Assembly: GCA_946530505.1 (NCBI GenBank)
Contig: CAMNAD010000076.1
Coordinates: forward strand, 1-7,174
Origin: an uncultured Bacteroidales bacterium
GTDB taxonomy: Bacteria > Bacteroidota > Bacteroidia > Bacteroidales > UBA932
Length of the DNA: 7,174 nucleotides
Direction of reading: 5' to 3'
The position numbers and the translations under genes were made by a program. Of this stretch, positions 6,970-7,174 are shown one piece after another. The notes beneath the pieces are model-generated. The model searched no databases. It was given only the letters and a program-made list of their open reading frames with translations, and had not been told where the DNA came from. Every line of letters begins with the position of its first letter. Position 1 is the stretch's first letter.

Positions 6970-7174
6970 TCAGTTCGTCGTTTCGTTTCGCAGAAATCGT
7001 GCCGCAATCTCTTCGAGATAAGCGGCGGCGTTTTCTTTGGAGGGGATGTCCTGTGGCATGAATATCTTGCCTCCTGCAGCCAGCTCGTGCCCTCCGCCGT
7101 GGAAGAACTCCGCTGCCATCGCCCTTGCGGAAAGTCCGCGTTTGGAGCGTATGCTCACTCGGAACAGGCCCCCT
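6970..7174 (-). CDS. DHH/DHHA1 phosphoesterase, C-terminal part only (NrnA-like oligoribonuclease/pAp phosphatase)
   Basis: The last 67 codons of a gene that enters from the right edge. The visible sequence GGLFRVSIRSKRGLSARAMA, then FFHGGGHELAAGG, is the DHHA1 domain signature: a strand ending in RSK, a helix, and the GGGH loop that binds substrate phosphate. In NrnA-type enzymes this domain partners an N-terminal DHH metal-binding domain to degrade short RNA oligonucleotides and dephosphorylate 3'-phosphoadenosine 5'-phosphate in the cytoplasm. The DHH half is outside the window, so other DHH-family phosphoesterases remain possible. The stop at 6972-6970 is 8 nt before the FKBP start, which makes this the most upstream visible gene of the operon; the operon promoter is therefore not in the window. 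Confidence 0.85.
   Translation of the reverse strand, partial: GGLFRVSIRSKRGLSARAMAAEFFHGGGHELAAGGKIFMPQDIPSKENAAAYLEEIAARFLRNETTN

Overview
The window looks like an ordinary chromosomal segment of a GC-rich member of the Bacteroidales (Bacteroidota). The evidence is as follows. The divergent intergenic region carries an exact Bacteroidota-type promoter (TTTG, 19 nt, TAAATTTG). Strong Shine-Dalgarno sites are absent before the genes. Several products are surface or periplasmic lipoproteins of types common in that order: a GHL10 glycosidase, a compact GH2 and a tandem-FKBP lipoprotein. The genus cannot be fixed from the sequence alone. No tRNA, rRNA, CRISPR, transposase, integrase or phage gene is visible.

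Left part (1-3310): a small glycan-processing locus with a divergent layout. A GHL10-type exported glycoside hydrolase (275-1417, minus) is followed 21 nt later by the beginning of a lipoprotein gene that runs off the left edge (1-253, minus). Its visible part resembles the Ig-like N-terminal domain of extracellular esterases. Transcribed the other way is a 612-residue GH2 lipoprotein (1472-3310, plus). Only 54 nt separate the GHL10 and GH2 starts, and this spacer holds two overlapping divergent promoter candidates built around a 13-nt palindrome. No SusC/SusD pair or dedicated regulator is present in the window.

Right part (3294-7174): four genes on the minus strand, packed as an apparent operon. 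In transcription order they are the C-terminal end of a DHH/DHHA1 phosphoesterase (NrnA-like, runs off the right edge), a tandem FKBP-type prolyl isomerase lipoprotein, a MATE-family efflux transporter, and a membrane-anchored serine hydrolase of the beta-lactamase/S12 class. Gaps are 8 nt and 1 nt, then an overlap of 17 or 38 nt depending on the start chosen. The last gene converges on the GH2 gene and their coding ends overlap by 17 nt. Any terminator for either transcript must therefore lie within the opposing gene, and a CTGC-TTCG-GCAG hairpin lies 7 nt after the GH2 stop.

The most notable points are the degenerate first FKBP domain beside an intact second one, the overlapping divergent promoters, and the overlapping convergent gene ends. 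I found no convincing sign of an undescribed biological system.
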